Assembly: GCA_035503915.1 (NCBI GenBank)
Contig: DATJSU010000037.1
Coordinates: 1-64,000 of the forward strand
Direction of reading: 5' to 3'
Length of the DNA stretch: 64,000 bases
DNA from: DATJMJ01 sp035503915
GTDB lineage: Bacteria; Actinomycetota; Acidimicrobiia; Acidimicrobiales; Palsa-688
This document shows positions 42,911-51,042 of the stretch, piece by piece. The number at the start of each line of letters is the position of its first letter. Position 1 is the stretch's first letter. The position numbers and the translations under genes are program-made. Under the pieces are notes generated by a model. It was given only the letters and a program-made list of their open reading frames with translations. It did not search any database and had not been told where the DNA came from.

Positions 42911-42940
42911 GCGGGACCGGCTATTGAGAGCCGGCCCCGC
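42911..42940 (-). terminator. Stem-loop downstream of rhaS
   Basis: GCGGG-A-CCGGCT pairs with AGCCGG-C-CCCGC around ATTGAG: 11 base pairs with one A-C mismatch, starting 13 bases after the rhaS stop. There is no strong U tract on the minus strand. Fits the end of the importer operon. Confidence 0.6.
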
Positions 42941-42953
42941 AAAGGGGAGCTAG

Positions 42954-44003
42954 TTAGAAGTTGAACTGGTTGATGTTGGCAGCATCGAACACGAAAGGCA
43001 GCCCCAAGAGGATGGTGTGGTCCGGGCCCACTGTGTACTTGCCCAGCTTGCCACCCACAAAGCTCTGGCCTTGTGCATTGGTTATCGCCTTGGAAGCGAG
43101 CTCAACCGCTGCGTACGCGGCCAGATAGCCGAGGTTGGCGGGGTTCCACAACGCAAATTCTTGGCATGTCCCGTCGGCGACGAACTTCTTCATCTCGTCA
43201 GGTGTCCCAAGGCCCGTGAGCTTGACCTTGCCCCGGTACGTTGCCGTGTCGAGGACGACCGCGGCGGCCGCGATACCGACTGTCGTGGGTGAAATGATGC
43301 CCTTCAGGTTGGGGAACTCGGAGAGCAAGCCTTCTGTTACCTCGGTAGAGGTAGCAGTGTCGTCGTTGCCGTAGACAGTCTTGACGAGGTCGAGGTGGGG
43401 GTAGCTCTTGAGCTCCTGCTTCATGTACCCGATCCAGGTGTTCTGGTTGGTGTCGTCGATGGAGGCCGACACGATCGCGATCTGGCCTGAAGCGGCCGTC
43501 GGGTTCGCGGCGTCGATCTCCTTGGCGAGCATCTGCACCTCGATATCGCCTAACCCTTGAGGCGAGGCTTGGTCGATGAACAGGTCACGGCAGTTCGTGT
43601 CAGAGTCATAGGTGACGACGACAATGCCCTTTTTCATGGCTGAGTTGAGGGTCGGGCAGAGGGCGTTCGGGTCGGTGCCCGAGATGATGATTGCGTTGAC
43701 GCCCTTGGTGATTTCCGATTGGATGACGGGTAGTTGCGAGGCGGGTGTGTCGGTCGTCCCACTGGTCTCGACGCCGTTTTCACCCAGTTGCTTGAGGGCG
43801 GCGAGAGCTCCACCGGTCTTCACGCTGTCTGCGGTGACGAAGTAGGAGTTACCGAGGTTCTTCGGGATGACGGCCACCTTGAGCCCCTTGACCAGCGCAG
43901 GCGAAGCCTGCGCAGCCCCAGAGGCGACAAGCGTGGTGGCGGCCATGGCGGCGACCGCCACTCCTGCGAAGACCGCCCTCCACTTTGGAACTGTCGAACG
44001 CAT
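42954..44003 (-). CDS. rhaS: Rhamnose ABC transporter substrate-binding protein
   Basis: 349 residues from ATG 44003 (AAAGGA upstream); GTG 44024 is the alternative. A signal peptide (KWRAVFAGVAVAAMAATTLV, cleavage near AQASP) precedes a periplasmic-binding type 1 fold: VAVIPKNLGNSYFVTADSVK, ESEITKGVNAIIISGTDPNA, VVVTYDSDTNCRDLFIDQAS, FALWNPANLGYLAAYAAVEL. No lipobox. Rhamnose is inferred from the neighbouring mutarotase, isomerase and kinase. It is last in the operon, an uncommon position for a binding protein. Confidence 0.87.
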   Translation of the reverse strand: MRSTVPKWRAVFAGVAVAAMAATTLVASGAAQASPALVKGLKVAVIPKNLGNSYFVTADSVKTGGALAALKQLGENGVETSGTTDTPASQLPVIQSEITKGVNAIIISGTDPNALCPTLNSAMKKGIVVVTYDSDTNCRDLFIDQASPQGLGDIEVQMLAKEIDAANPTAASGQIAIVSASIDDTNQNTWIGYMKQELKSYPHLDLVKTVYGNDDTATSTEVTEGLLSEFPNLKGIISPTTVGIAAAAVVLDTATYRGKVKLTGLGTPDEMKKFVADGTCQEFALWNPANLGYLAAYAAVELASKAITNAQGQSFVGGKLGKYTVGPDHTILLGLPFVFDAANINQFNF

Positions 44004-44028
44004 GGTTCCTTTAAATCCTTTCACTTAA

Positions 44029-44067
44029 TTAGTGGAGTACTGGACCAGACCAAAATAGGTTCTTCAT
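44029..44067 (-). CDS. 12-codon ORF with strong ribosome site before rhaS
   Basis: In the 78-base gap between rhaP and rhaS the minus strand has AAAGGAGGTA directly before ATG, and the frame reads MKNLFWSGPVLH then TAA at 44029. The Shine-Dalgarno to start distance is short (2-3 bases). It could be a leader peptide tuning rhaS translation, or a chance ORF beside a ribosome site left by a rearrangement. Confidence 0.25.
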   Translation of the reverse strand: MKNLFWSGPVLH

Positions 44068-44081
44068 TACCTCCTTTCGCC

Positions 44082-45191
44082 TCAAGAAGTACCGGGTAGC
44101 CGGTAATGGTCGACGAAGCGCCGCGCCCGGTCGGCCAGCTCTCCCGCGTTGGGGATGAGCACGCTGAGCAGGAGGAGCCCTCCGGTAACGATCTCCAGAG
44201 CATTGGGGTTGAAGTTCGCCAGCAGCAGGGCGCTTTGGAGGCCGCAGTAGACGAGCACGGCCAGAACGACTCCGTAGAGCGTCCCCTTGCCCCCAAAGAT
44301 CGACACGCCGCCCAAGAGCACGGCGGCGACCACTGGGAGGACGAGGGTTGTGCCGTTGTCCGCTTCCGAAGTGCTCAGCCTGAAGGTGTAAAGCACTCCG
44401 GCCATCGAGCCCACGAGGCCAGATACCATGAATAGCAAGGTCTTCACCCGCTTGACTCGGATACCTGCGAACTGGGCGGCTTCCTTGTTCCACCCGATGG
44501 CGACAACCGAGCGCCCAAACGGCGTCGCATGGAGCACTACACCGAAGATGACAGCAAGCACGACGAAGATAACGGCGGAGTACGAGAGCAGGCCGAGGGT
44601 GTGAGGTACCGGGTTTACCCCGATACTCGTGTACCGGGCGGGTAAGTTGGTGACGATCGCCGGGCCGAGGATGATCTCCGAGATGCCTTCATAGAGCGTC
44701 ATCGTGCCTATGGTCACGGCCAGGGACGGGAGCCCCAAGCGAGTCACCAGCAGACCGTTGCAAGTGCCACAAACTAAGCCGGCGACAAGAGTGCAAATGA
44801 TGATCAGCGGCATCGACCAATGGTTTTCCCACAGATAGCCGACGAGGCTGCTCGATAGAGCGAGCGTGGAGGCGATCGACAGGTCGATCTCGCCGGAAAG
44901 GATCACGAGCGTCATGGGCAATGTCATGAGGGCGAGCTCGCCGTAGAGGAGGCAGACGTTGCTGAACACGTTCTCCGAGGTGAGGAACTGGTGAGAGGTC
45001 GCGGCCCCGATCAGCACAGTCAGGACCAAGGCGATGACGAGCGCGCTTTCCCAGCGGATGAGGGGCCGCAGGTGCTCACCGACTGGCTTCTTGCCTTGGG
45101 GCGATGCCGTCGCCCTCTCGATTGCCGTAGCCGGGACCGGGACCAAGGCCTCGGGCCTACTTTCCTTGTGCAAGGCAGCCTCAGGTCTCAT
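44082..45191 (-). CDS. rhaP: Rhamnose ABC transporter permease 1
   Basis: 369 residues. After a 45-residue cytoplasmic N-terminus come eight to ten helices of the RbsC/BPD_transp_2 family, for example SALVIALVLTVLIGAATSHQF, LALMTLPMTLVILSGEIDLS, and the conserved LLGGVSIFGGKGTLYGVVLA near the C-terminus. Forms the channel with the next permease. ATG 45191 overlaps the end of the upstream permease gene by 11 bases. Confidence 0.87.
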   Translation of the reverse strand: MRPEAALHKESRPEALVPVPATAIERATASPQGKKPVGEHLRPLIRWESALVIALVLTVLIGAATSHQFLTSENVFSNVCLLYGELALMTLPMTLVILSGEIDLSIASTLALSSSLVGYLWENHWSMPLIIICTLVAGLVCGTCNGLLVTRLGLPSLAVTIGTMTLYEGISEIILGPAIVTNLPARYTSIGVNPVPHTLGLLSYSAVIFVVLAVIFGVVLHATPFGRSVVAIGWNKEAAQFAGIRVKRVKTLLFMVSGLVGSMAGVLYTFRLSTSEADNGTTLVLPVVAAVLLGGVSIFGGKGTLYGVVLAVLVYCGLQSALLLANFNPNALEIVTGGLLLLSVLIPNAGELADRARRFVDHYRLPGTS

Positions 45192-46233
45192 GTTGCAGGT
45201 TCCTCTTGCGCAAAGCGTTCGTCAGGCGGACCGAGATCCCGTGGTCAAGTGATATCGCCACAACGATCAGCAGGCCATCGATGGCGGGGTCCCAGAACGA
45301 CGAGATCCCTAGGACGTAAAGCGCTTGGTTTATGGTCGTCAGGAGCAGGGCCCCGAACGCGGCGCCTACTACCGTCCCGCTCCCACCGAAGATGTTGACG
45401 CCACCGACTACCACCGCAGCGATGACGGTGAGCTCGTAGTTCAAGCCGGCCGTCGAGTCTATGGTCTGGTAATTCGCTGCCCACAGGACGCCGGCGAGCC
45501 CGGCAATACCTCCGCACAGCAAGTAGGCAGTGAAGATCCGCTTGCCCTTGGGGATCCCGGCCAGCGTGGCCGCATCAGGGTTGGACCCGATCGCGTACAG
45601 CTCACGGCCGGCACGGAACGAGCGCAGGCAGTACGCTACGACGCCGACCAAGATCGCGACGACGACGGTGAGATAAGGCACAGAGCTCAGCTCTGACCAG
45701 CTGGCGGTGGGTATGCCAAGGAACCCGCTCGGCAGAGTGCTGGCGATCACCAGCCCGCCACCGACAACGAGGACGTCGATAGCGCGGAAGATGTAAAGCG
45801 TCGCCAGGGTGACTACCAGGCCCGGGACACGGGCGATGGCAGTGATGGCGCCGTTCACGGCACCACATGCGAGCCCGATGACCAGCCCGACCAAGAACAC
45901 CGCGACGATCGGGATCCCATGGACCTGGGAGAAAAGGTTGGACGACAGGTAGGCAGAGAGGCCAAGGACTGAGCCGACCGAGAGGTCCACCTGCCTGGTT
46001 AGCACGACCATCGTCTCTCCCATAGCGAGGAGGGCGAAGATGACCGCGTCGGTGAAGATGAACTTGATGTTCTGGCTATCTACGAACCTTGGCTGGATCA
46101 AGGCCGTGACGGCAACGAACACCACGAGCACAGCGACGATACCGAGCTCTCGGACCCTGAATATGAGGTCGGCGATGCGGCGCGGGCTCGTGTCCTCGTT
46201 GAGCTCACCGACGGCGCCCATGACCGCGCTCAT
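45181..46233 (-). CDS. rhaQ: Rhamnose ABC transporter permease 2
   Basis: 350 residues, same family as its partner. Features: LGIVAVLVVFVAVTALIQPRF, MGETMVVLTRQVDLSVGSVL, VVVGGVNIFGGSGTVVGAAF. The ATG overlaps the stop of the ATPase gene (ATGA), and the end overlaps rhaP. Assignment of P versus Q between the two permeases is arbitrary. Confidence 0.87.
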   Translation of the reverse strand: MSAVMGAVGELNEDTSPRRIADLIFRVRELGIVAVLVVFVAVTALIQPRFVDSQNIKFIFTDAVIFALLAMGETMVVLTRQVDLSVGSVLGLSAYLSSNLFSQVHGIPIVAVFLVGLVIGLACGAVNGAITAIARVPGLVVTLATLYIFRAIDVLVVGGGLVIASTLPSGFLGIPTASWSELSSVPYLTVVVAILVGVVAYCLRSFRAGRELYAIGSNPDAATLAGIPKGKRIFTAYLLCGGIAGLAGVLWAANYQTIDSTAGLNYELTVIAAVVVGGVNIFGGSGTVVGAAFGALLLTTINQALYVLGISSFWDPAIDGLLIVVAISLDHGISVRLTNALRKRNLQHET

Positions 46234-47744
46234 GACGCTACCTTGTCTGCCTGGCCCGTCGCCGCCGCCACGATGGCTTCCTCGGAGGCGTCGTCATGGC
46301 TGAACTCGGCGACCAGCCGGCCCTCGCGCATTACCAGCACCCGGTCGGCGACCCGGAGCACCTCGGGCAGCTCCGACGAGATCATGAGGACTGCCACGCC
46401 TTGTTCGGCGAGCTCGACGAGCAGGCGGTGAACCTCGCTCTTCGTTGCAACGTCTATGCCCCTGGTCGGTTCGTCGATGATCAGGAGCCGAGGCCGGCGG
46501 CTGAGCCACTTGGCGAGGACGCACTTTTGCTGGTTGCCGCCCGAGAGCGTCGAGACCCGGTTCGAGAAGCGCCCGTACCGGAGGCTCAACCGTGTCGCCC
46601 ACTCCTCGGCATAGCGGTGTTCGGCGGAACGCCTCACCAGGCCGAAGCGTTGCAGGCGGGCGAGCGACGGGAGGGCGATGTTGCCTCCGATGGACAGTTC
46701 CATGATGAGGCCCTGGAGCCGCCGGTCTTCGGGCACAAGGCCGACGCCCGCCTCCATCGCCGCCACCGGGGCGCCTCTTTTCAGCTTCTTCCCGCCGACG
46801 CGGACCTCGCCCGCGTCGTAGCGGTCGATACCGAAGACAGCTCTCGCGACCTCGCTGCGGCCGGCACCCACCAGCCCCGCGAGAGCGACGATTTCGCCGC
46901 TGCGGACTTGGAACGAAACGTCGACGAAGACTCCCTCCCTGGTCAGCCTGTCGACCTCGAGCACGACGTCGCCGCGCTGAGCTCCAACTCTTTGTTCGCG
47001 TTCGACCACGTCACGGCCGACCATCGCCCGGACGAGGTCGTCTGAGGTAAGGCCTTGCAGGAGGCTCGACAGGACCCGCTGGCCATCGCGCATCACCGTG
47101 ACGCGCTGGCAGACGCCGAAGACCTCCTCCAGCCGATGGGAGATGAACAATACGGCCGCGCCAGAGGCACGGAGGGTCTCGACGACTCGGAACAACCGCT
47201 GCACTTCGTACGCCGACAGCGCGGCAGTGGGCTCGTCCATGATGATCACTCGGGCGTCCAATGAGAGCGCCTTGGCGATCTCCACGATCTGCTGGTCGGC
47301 GATCGAAAGGCCGCGCGCGATCCGTTGAGGGTCTAGGCGCACCCCGAGCGGCTCGACGAGCTCGAGGACACGGCGGTTCATGACGCGCGAGTCGATACGC
47401 CGCCCGCTGCGGAGGGGTTGGCGGCTCATGAAAATGTTCTCCGCCACCGTCAGGTCGGGGAAAAGTGTCGGTTCCTGGTAGATCACGGCGATCCCTGCGT
47501 CGCGAGCCGCGGCGGGGCTAGAGATGAACACCTCACGGCCCCCGATGCGCAGGGCCCCTGCGTCCGGCGGGTGGACACCAGCCAAGACCTTTACCAGCGT
47601 CGACTTCCCGGCACCGTTCTCACCGACCAGGCCATGGGTCTCGCCCGCGTAGAGCTCCAAGGACACGTCCACTAGCGCTCGCACAGCCCCGAAAGCCTTG
47701 CTCACATGCTCCATGACCAGGAGCGGCTCGGCTGTCCCGCCCAT
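46230..47744 (-). CDS. rhaT: Rhamnose ABC transporter ATP-binding protein (two ATPase domains)
   Basis: 504 residues from ATG 47744, the family's usual length. Domain 1: Walker A VGENGAGKSTLVKVL, signature GLSIADQQIVEIAKAL, Walker B VIIMDEPTAAL. Domain 2: LAGLVGAGRSEVARAVFG (degenerate Walker A, as normal for sugar ATPases), signature LSGGNQQKCVLAKWLSRRP, Walker B LLIIDEPTRGID. The frame continues upstream to GTG 47900, but that extension is low-complexity, has no ribosome site and would start right against the operator. The start is therefore uncertain. First gene of the importer operon. Confidence 0.87.
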   Translation of the reverse strand: MGGTAEPLLVMEHVSKAFGAVRALVDVSLELYAGETHGLVGENGAGKSTLVKVLAGVHPPDAGALRIGGREVFISSPAAARDAGIAVIYQEPTLFPDLTVAENIFMSRQPLRSGRRIDSRVMNRRVLELVEPLGVRLDPQRIARGLSIADQQIVEIAKALSLDARVIIMDEPTAALSAYEVQRLFRVVETLRASGAAVLFISHRLEEVFGVCQRVTVMRDGQRVLSSLLQGLTSDDLVRAMVGRDVVEREQRVGAQRGDVVLEVDRLTREGVFVDVSFQVRSGEIVALAGLVGAGRSEVARAVFGIDRYDAGEVRVGGKKLKRGAPVAAMEAGVGLVPEDRRLQGLIMELSIGGNIALPSLARLQRFGLVRRSAEHRYAEEWATRLSLRYGRFSNRVSTLSGGNQQKCVLAKWLSRRPRLLIIDEPTRGIDVATKSEVHRLLVELAEQGVAVLMISSELPEVLRVADRVLVMREGRLVAEFSHDDASEEAIVAAATGQADKVAS

Positions 47745-47900
47745 GGCAGAGGCGCCCTCGGGGGCGGGACGGCTTGGGGGCCGCGCGCCGTCGTCCACAG
47801 GGCCAGATGCCACGTCGCTACTTGCCTTCAAGCGCTCGTGGAACGCCGCGCCGCCCGAGGCGTTCACGCGTCCCATCGATGGCGAGAGCGACGCCGACAC

Positions 47901-47912
47901 TGAAACGTTTCA
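47901..47912. promoter_or_regulatory. LacI-type operator before the rhamnose importer operon
   Basis: TGAAACGTTTCA is a perfect 12-base palindrome with the central CG common to LacI-family operators. It lies about 155 bases upstream of the chosen rhaT start, between rhaT and the LacI-type regulator gene. A near-copy (one base changed) stands upstream of the catabolic genes at 49315. Confidence 0.75.
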
Positions 47913-48058
47913 ACTTCGGCGTCTCCCATGCACAATTTGACGCATAACGACTTGGTCCCCCCCCAATGTAAGACTGACCACCCGGACGATAGCCACATGG
48001 GGATGGCATGTCAAGGCAAGTCGAGGGTCTCCCATCACCTTCACACGGAGGGAATTTG

Positions 48059-49186
48059 TTATTGTGCGGTCCTGGTCGGCCGGCGGCTCGAAGCCCTCAC
48101 GATCAGTTCGGGTTCGAAGCGGACCGAATGATGACGATGGTCCGAACGTGCGGTCTCTTCGAGCAACAGCTCTGCCGCGGCGGCGCCGAGCTCGAACTTT
48201 GGTTGCCGGACAGAGGTGAGGGAGGGCGAGAGCATGGAGGCGAAAGAGACGTCGTCGTAACCGACCAGTGCCACGTTCCCGGGCACGTCGACTCCCGCCT
48301 CCGTGAGGCCCTTCAGCACTCCAAGCGCCAGCAGGTCATTGGCGCACATGACCGCCGAGGGAGGAGGAGAACTCGACAGCAGGGCGGCTGCTGCGGCTTC
48401 GCCCTGCTCGACCGTGAGGGCGCTCACTGAGATCTCCTCTATGGTAGCCGGGGCCGTTCGCCGCGCCCGTCTCAGCGCGCGCCACGCTCCCTCGCGGCGA
48501 TCCGCGCACTGACGGATGGACAGTGGCCCGTTTACCAACGCGATGGAGTTGTGGCCCAGGTCGAACAAATGGCTGGCGGCCAGTTCGCCGCCGCGCGTGT
48601 CGTCCACCGTCACCGAGCAGAGGTCGACGCCGCTCCCATCCCGGTCGATCAGCACACAAGGGATGCCGCGCCCCGCCAGTTCAGCCACGCTGTCCAGCTC
48701 GGGAGCAACTGGTGCTATCAGCAAACCGTCCACGCGATGCTCCTCGAGGACGCGCAGGTAGCGCCGCTCACGCTCCATGGACTCGTCGCTCGAACAGACC
48801 ATGAGCACGTAGCCCTCATCCCGCAGTACCCGCTCTGCGCCTCGGACCATTTCGGCGAAAAACGGGTTGGCAAGGTCGATGAGCACGACCCCGACGGTCC
48901 GGCTCTTGCCTACGCGTAACTGGTGAGCAGCCGTGCTGCGGACAAACCCCGTCATGTCGATCGCGTCCAGGACGCGTTCCCGGGTGGCGGGCGCCACCAT
49001 GAACGGTCGGTTGAGCACGTTCGACACCGTCCCGAGCGACACCCCGGCTAGCGTCGCCACGTCGCTGATGGTCACCCTCTTGGGCTGGGCCGGCGCGGGG
49101 CCCGCTTTAGCTGAGCTCCGGGAAGTTCGCGCGGGTCGCCGGTCAGGTGCCGGCCTGGGCCAAGTGGCGTCGGGTGGCCTTGACAT
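48059..49186 (-). CDS. LacI-family transcriptional regulator of rhamnose genes
   Basis: 375 residues from ATG 49186. A 35-residue Pro/Arg-rich lead precedes the HTH VTISDVATLAGVSLGTVSNV, then LNRPFMVAPATRERV, hinge helix region and a periplasmic-binding type effector domain (VGVVLIDLANPFFAEMVRGA, GLLIAPVAPELDSV, VALVGYDDVSFASMLSPSLT). It stands between importer and catabolic operons, each preceded by TGAAACG-type operators, so it is the likely local repressor, released by rhamnose or a metabolite. The true start may be nearer the HTH. AraC-type RhaS/RhaR activators are absent. Confidence 0.88.
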   Translation of the reverse strand: MSRPPDATWPRPAPDRRPARTSRSSAKAGPAPAQPKRVTISDVATLAGVSLGTVSNVLNRPFMVAPATRERVLDAIDMTGFVRSTAAHQLRVGKSRTVGVVLIDLANPFFAEMVRGAERVLRDEGYVLMVCSSDESMERERRYLRVLEEHRVDGLLIAPVAPELDSVAELAGRGIPCVLIDRDGSGVDLCSVTVDDTRGGELAASHLFDLGHNSIALVNGPLSIRQCADRREGAWRALRRARRTAPATIEEISVSALTVEQGEAAAAALLSSSPPPSAVMCANDLLALGVLKGLTEAGVDVPGNVALVGYDDVSFASMLSPSLTSVRQPKFELGAAAAELLLEETARSDHRHHSVRFEPELIVRASSRRPTRTAQ

Positions 49187-49211
49187 ACCCTCGGCGCGTC
49201 GCTACCCTAAC

Positions 49212-49226
49212 GCTTGAGCGTCAAGC
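49212..49226. promoter_or_regulatory. Inverted repeat upstream of the LacI-type gene
   Basis: GCTTGA and TCAAGC are perfect 6-base inverted repeats around GCG, 26 bases upstream of the regulator start, followed by a further TTCAAG. Possibly an autoregulatory or catabolite site; it does not match the TGAAACG operator. Confidence 0.35.
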
Positions 49227-49314
49227 TTCAAGTAGGGGGGGATGTGCGCTGCGTTTGCGTGTGCGCATCTCAAGCAATTGGAGTGCACAAAAGAGCGCTT
49301 TTGGGCAGCGTTTT

Positions 49315-49326
49315 TGAAACGATTCA
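49315..49326. promoter_or_regulatory. LacI-type operator before the rhamnose catabolic operon
   Basis: TGAAACGATTCA differs from the importer operator TGAAACGTTTCA at one position. It lies 151 bases upstream of rhaM, at a similar distance as the other copy from rhaT. Confidence 0.7.
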
Positions 49327-49476
49327 TTGCCAGGGAGCAAAAGGGCCGGGAGGCGCCCACCTGCCAGGGCCCGCACTTCCCGGCCGGAGGCTTTGATACG
49401 ACATGTCGGTAGATAAGGTACACGAACCTCGGGGCGCGGGAGCGGGCGCCCGGGAGGGTGGCCGGATGGGCTCTGT

Positions 49477-49800
49477 ATGACACAACGGGTGTGCTTCCAG
49501 TTGCGGGTCAGCCCAGAGCACGTCGAAGAGTACCTGAGGCGCCACTCGGCAGTCTGGCCGGAGATGCGGGCTGCCCTGAGCGCGGCCGGCTGGCACAATT
49601 ATTCGCTCTTCTTGGCCCCGCCGGGCACCGTCATCGGCTACCTGGAGTGTGAGGATTTCGAGGGAGCCCGGCGTGCCATGGAGAAAACAGAGGTGAACGC
49701 CCGGTGGCAGAAGGAAATGGCGCCCATGTTCGAGGGCCTTTCTGGGAGGCCACCGGACGAAGCGATGGATCCCCTCCCGGAGATCTTCCACCTCGACTAA
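49477..49800 (+). CDS. rhaM: L-rhamnose mutarotase
   Basis: 107 residues, the family length. Landmarks: VCFQLRVSPEHVEEYLRRHS (catalytic His about residue 23), VWPEMRAALSAAGWHNYSLF, GYLECEDFEGARRAM and the end PEIFHLD. It interconverts alpha and beta anomers of L-rhamnose so the isomerase receives the right form. First gene of the catabolic operon, 47 bases before the isomerase gene. Confidence 0.93.
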   Translation: MTQRVCFQLRVSPEHVEEYLRRHSAVWPEMRAALSAAGWHNYSLFLAPPGTVIGYLECEDFEGARRAMEKTEVNARWQKEMAPMFEGLSGRPPDEAMDPLPEIFHLD

Positions 49801-49847
49801 AAGACGGGGCCCCTACCCACCGCGACCAAAAGGCTAGGACAGGAACG

Positions 49848-51014
49848 ATGACCGACATCAAGAACGTAAAAGAGACATTGAGGCAGCAGTGGATCGAGAC
49901 CCCGTCGTGGGCTTTCGGCAACTCGGGTACAAGGTTCAAGGTCTTCAGCCAGCCCGGCGTCGCCCGTAACCCCTACGAAAAGCTCGAAGACGCGGCCCAA
50001 GTGCACCGCTTCACAGGTGTCACCCCGTCCGTGGCCCTGCACATACCCTGGGACAAGGTAGACGACTACGACGACCTGGCCAAACACGCTGCCAACCTGG
50101 GCCTTCAGATCGGCGCCATCAACCCGAACGTGTTCCAGGAACCGGACTACAAGCTGGGCAGCGTCTGCAACCCGGACCCGAGGATCCGCCGCAAGGCTAC
50201 GGACCACCTAGTCGAATGCGCTGAGATCGCCGGGCTCACGGGTTCCCACTCCCTCAGCCTTTGGTTCGCCGACGGCACGAACTACCCTGGTCAGGACGAT
50301 ATACGGGCTCGGCAGGACCGCCTTGCCGAGGCCTTGAACCAGACATACCAGGCTCTCCCCGAAGGGGTACGTCTGCTCCTCGAGTACAAGCTGTTCGAGC
50401 CCGGTTTCTACACGATGGACGTCCCCGACTGGGGGACGTCGCTTCTGCACTGTATGGCGCTCGGGGACCGGGCTTTCGTATTAGTGGACACGGGCCATCA
50501 CGCGCCCGGCACCAACATCGAGTTCATTGTCGCTGGCCTGTTGCGGGCCGGGCGGCTCGGAGGTTTCCACTTCAACAGCCGGTTCTATGCCGACGACGAC
50601 CTTATGGTAGGGGCCGCCGACCCATACCAGCTGTTCCGCATCATGCACGAGATCGTGTCCGCCCATGCCGTGGACCGCAGTGCCCAAGTCGCGTTCATGC
50701 TCGACCAGTGCCATAACCTGGAGCCGAAGGTACCAGCCGAGATCCGCTCGGTCATGAACGTACAGGAAGCCACCGCGAAGGCACTGCTCGTCGACCAAAA
50801 GGCCCTGGTTGCCGCCCAATTGCGGGGCGACGTGCTGGGGGCGTACGAAGTGCTCTTGGACGCGTACAACACCGATGTGCGGCCCATGCTCGCCGACTTG
50901 CGGGTGGACATGGGCCTCGACCCAGACCCCATCGGCGCCTACGCTCGCTCGGGCTACCAGGACCAGATTGTGGCGGAAAGGGCCACCGGGCAAGCCGCCG
51001 GGTGGGGGGCTTGA
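49848..51014 (+). CDS. rhaI: L-rhamnose isomerase (P. stutzeri RhaI type)
   Basis: 388 residues from ATG 49848, with AGGAAC upstream. A TIM-barrel sugar isomerase: GTRFKVFSQPGVARNPYEKL, SLSLWFADGTNYPGQDD, metal-binding residues in LLLEYKLFEPGFY (Glu), VLVDTGHHAPGTNIE (Asp, His), GGFHFNSRFYADDDL (His) and HEIVSAH. It converts L-rhamnose to L-rhamnulose and belongs to the broad-specificity RhaI branch, not E. coli RhaA. Confidence 0.93.
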   Translation: MTDIKNVKETLRQQWIETPSWAFGNSGTRFKVFSQPGVARNPYEKLEDAAQVHRFTGVTPSVALHIPWDKVDDYDDLAKHAANLGLQIGAINPNVFQEPDYKLGSVCNPDPRIRRKATDHLVECAEIAGLTGSHSLSLWFADGTNYPGQDDIRARQDRLAEALNQTYQALPEGVRLLLEYKLFEPGFYTMDVPDWGTSLLHCMALGDRAFVLVDTGHHAPGTNIEFIVAGLLRAGRLGGFHFNSRFYADDDLMVGAADPYQLFRIMHEIVSAHAVDRSAQVAFMLDQCHNLEPKVPAEIRSVMNVQEATAKALLVDQKALVAAQLRGDVLGAYEVLLDAYNTDVRPMLADLRVDMGLDPDPIGAYARSGYQDQIVAERATGQAAGWGA

Positions 51015-51042
51015 GCGGCATGGGGACGTCAGAGCGGGCGCG

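Noticed and set aside
46296..47045. Long forward frame opposite the rhamnose ATPase gene
   Set aside because: Mirror of a conserved two-domain ABC ATPase with no family features of its own.
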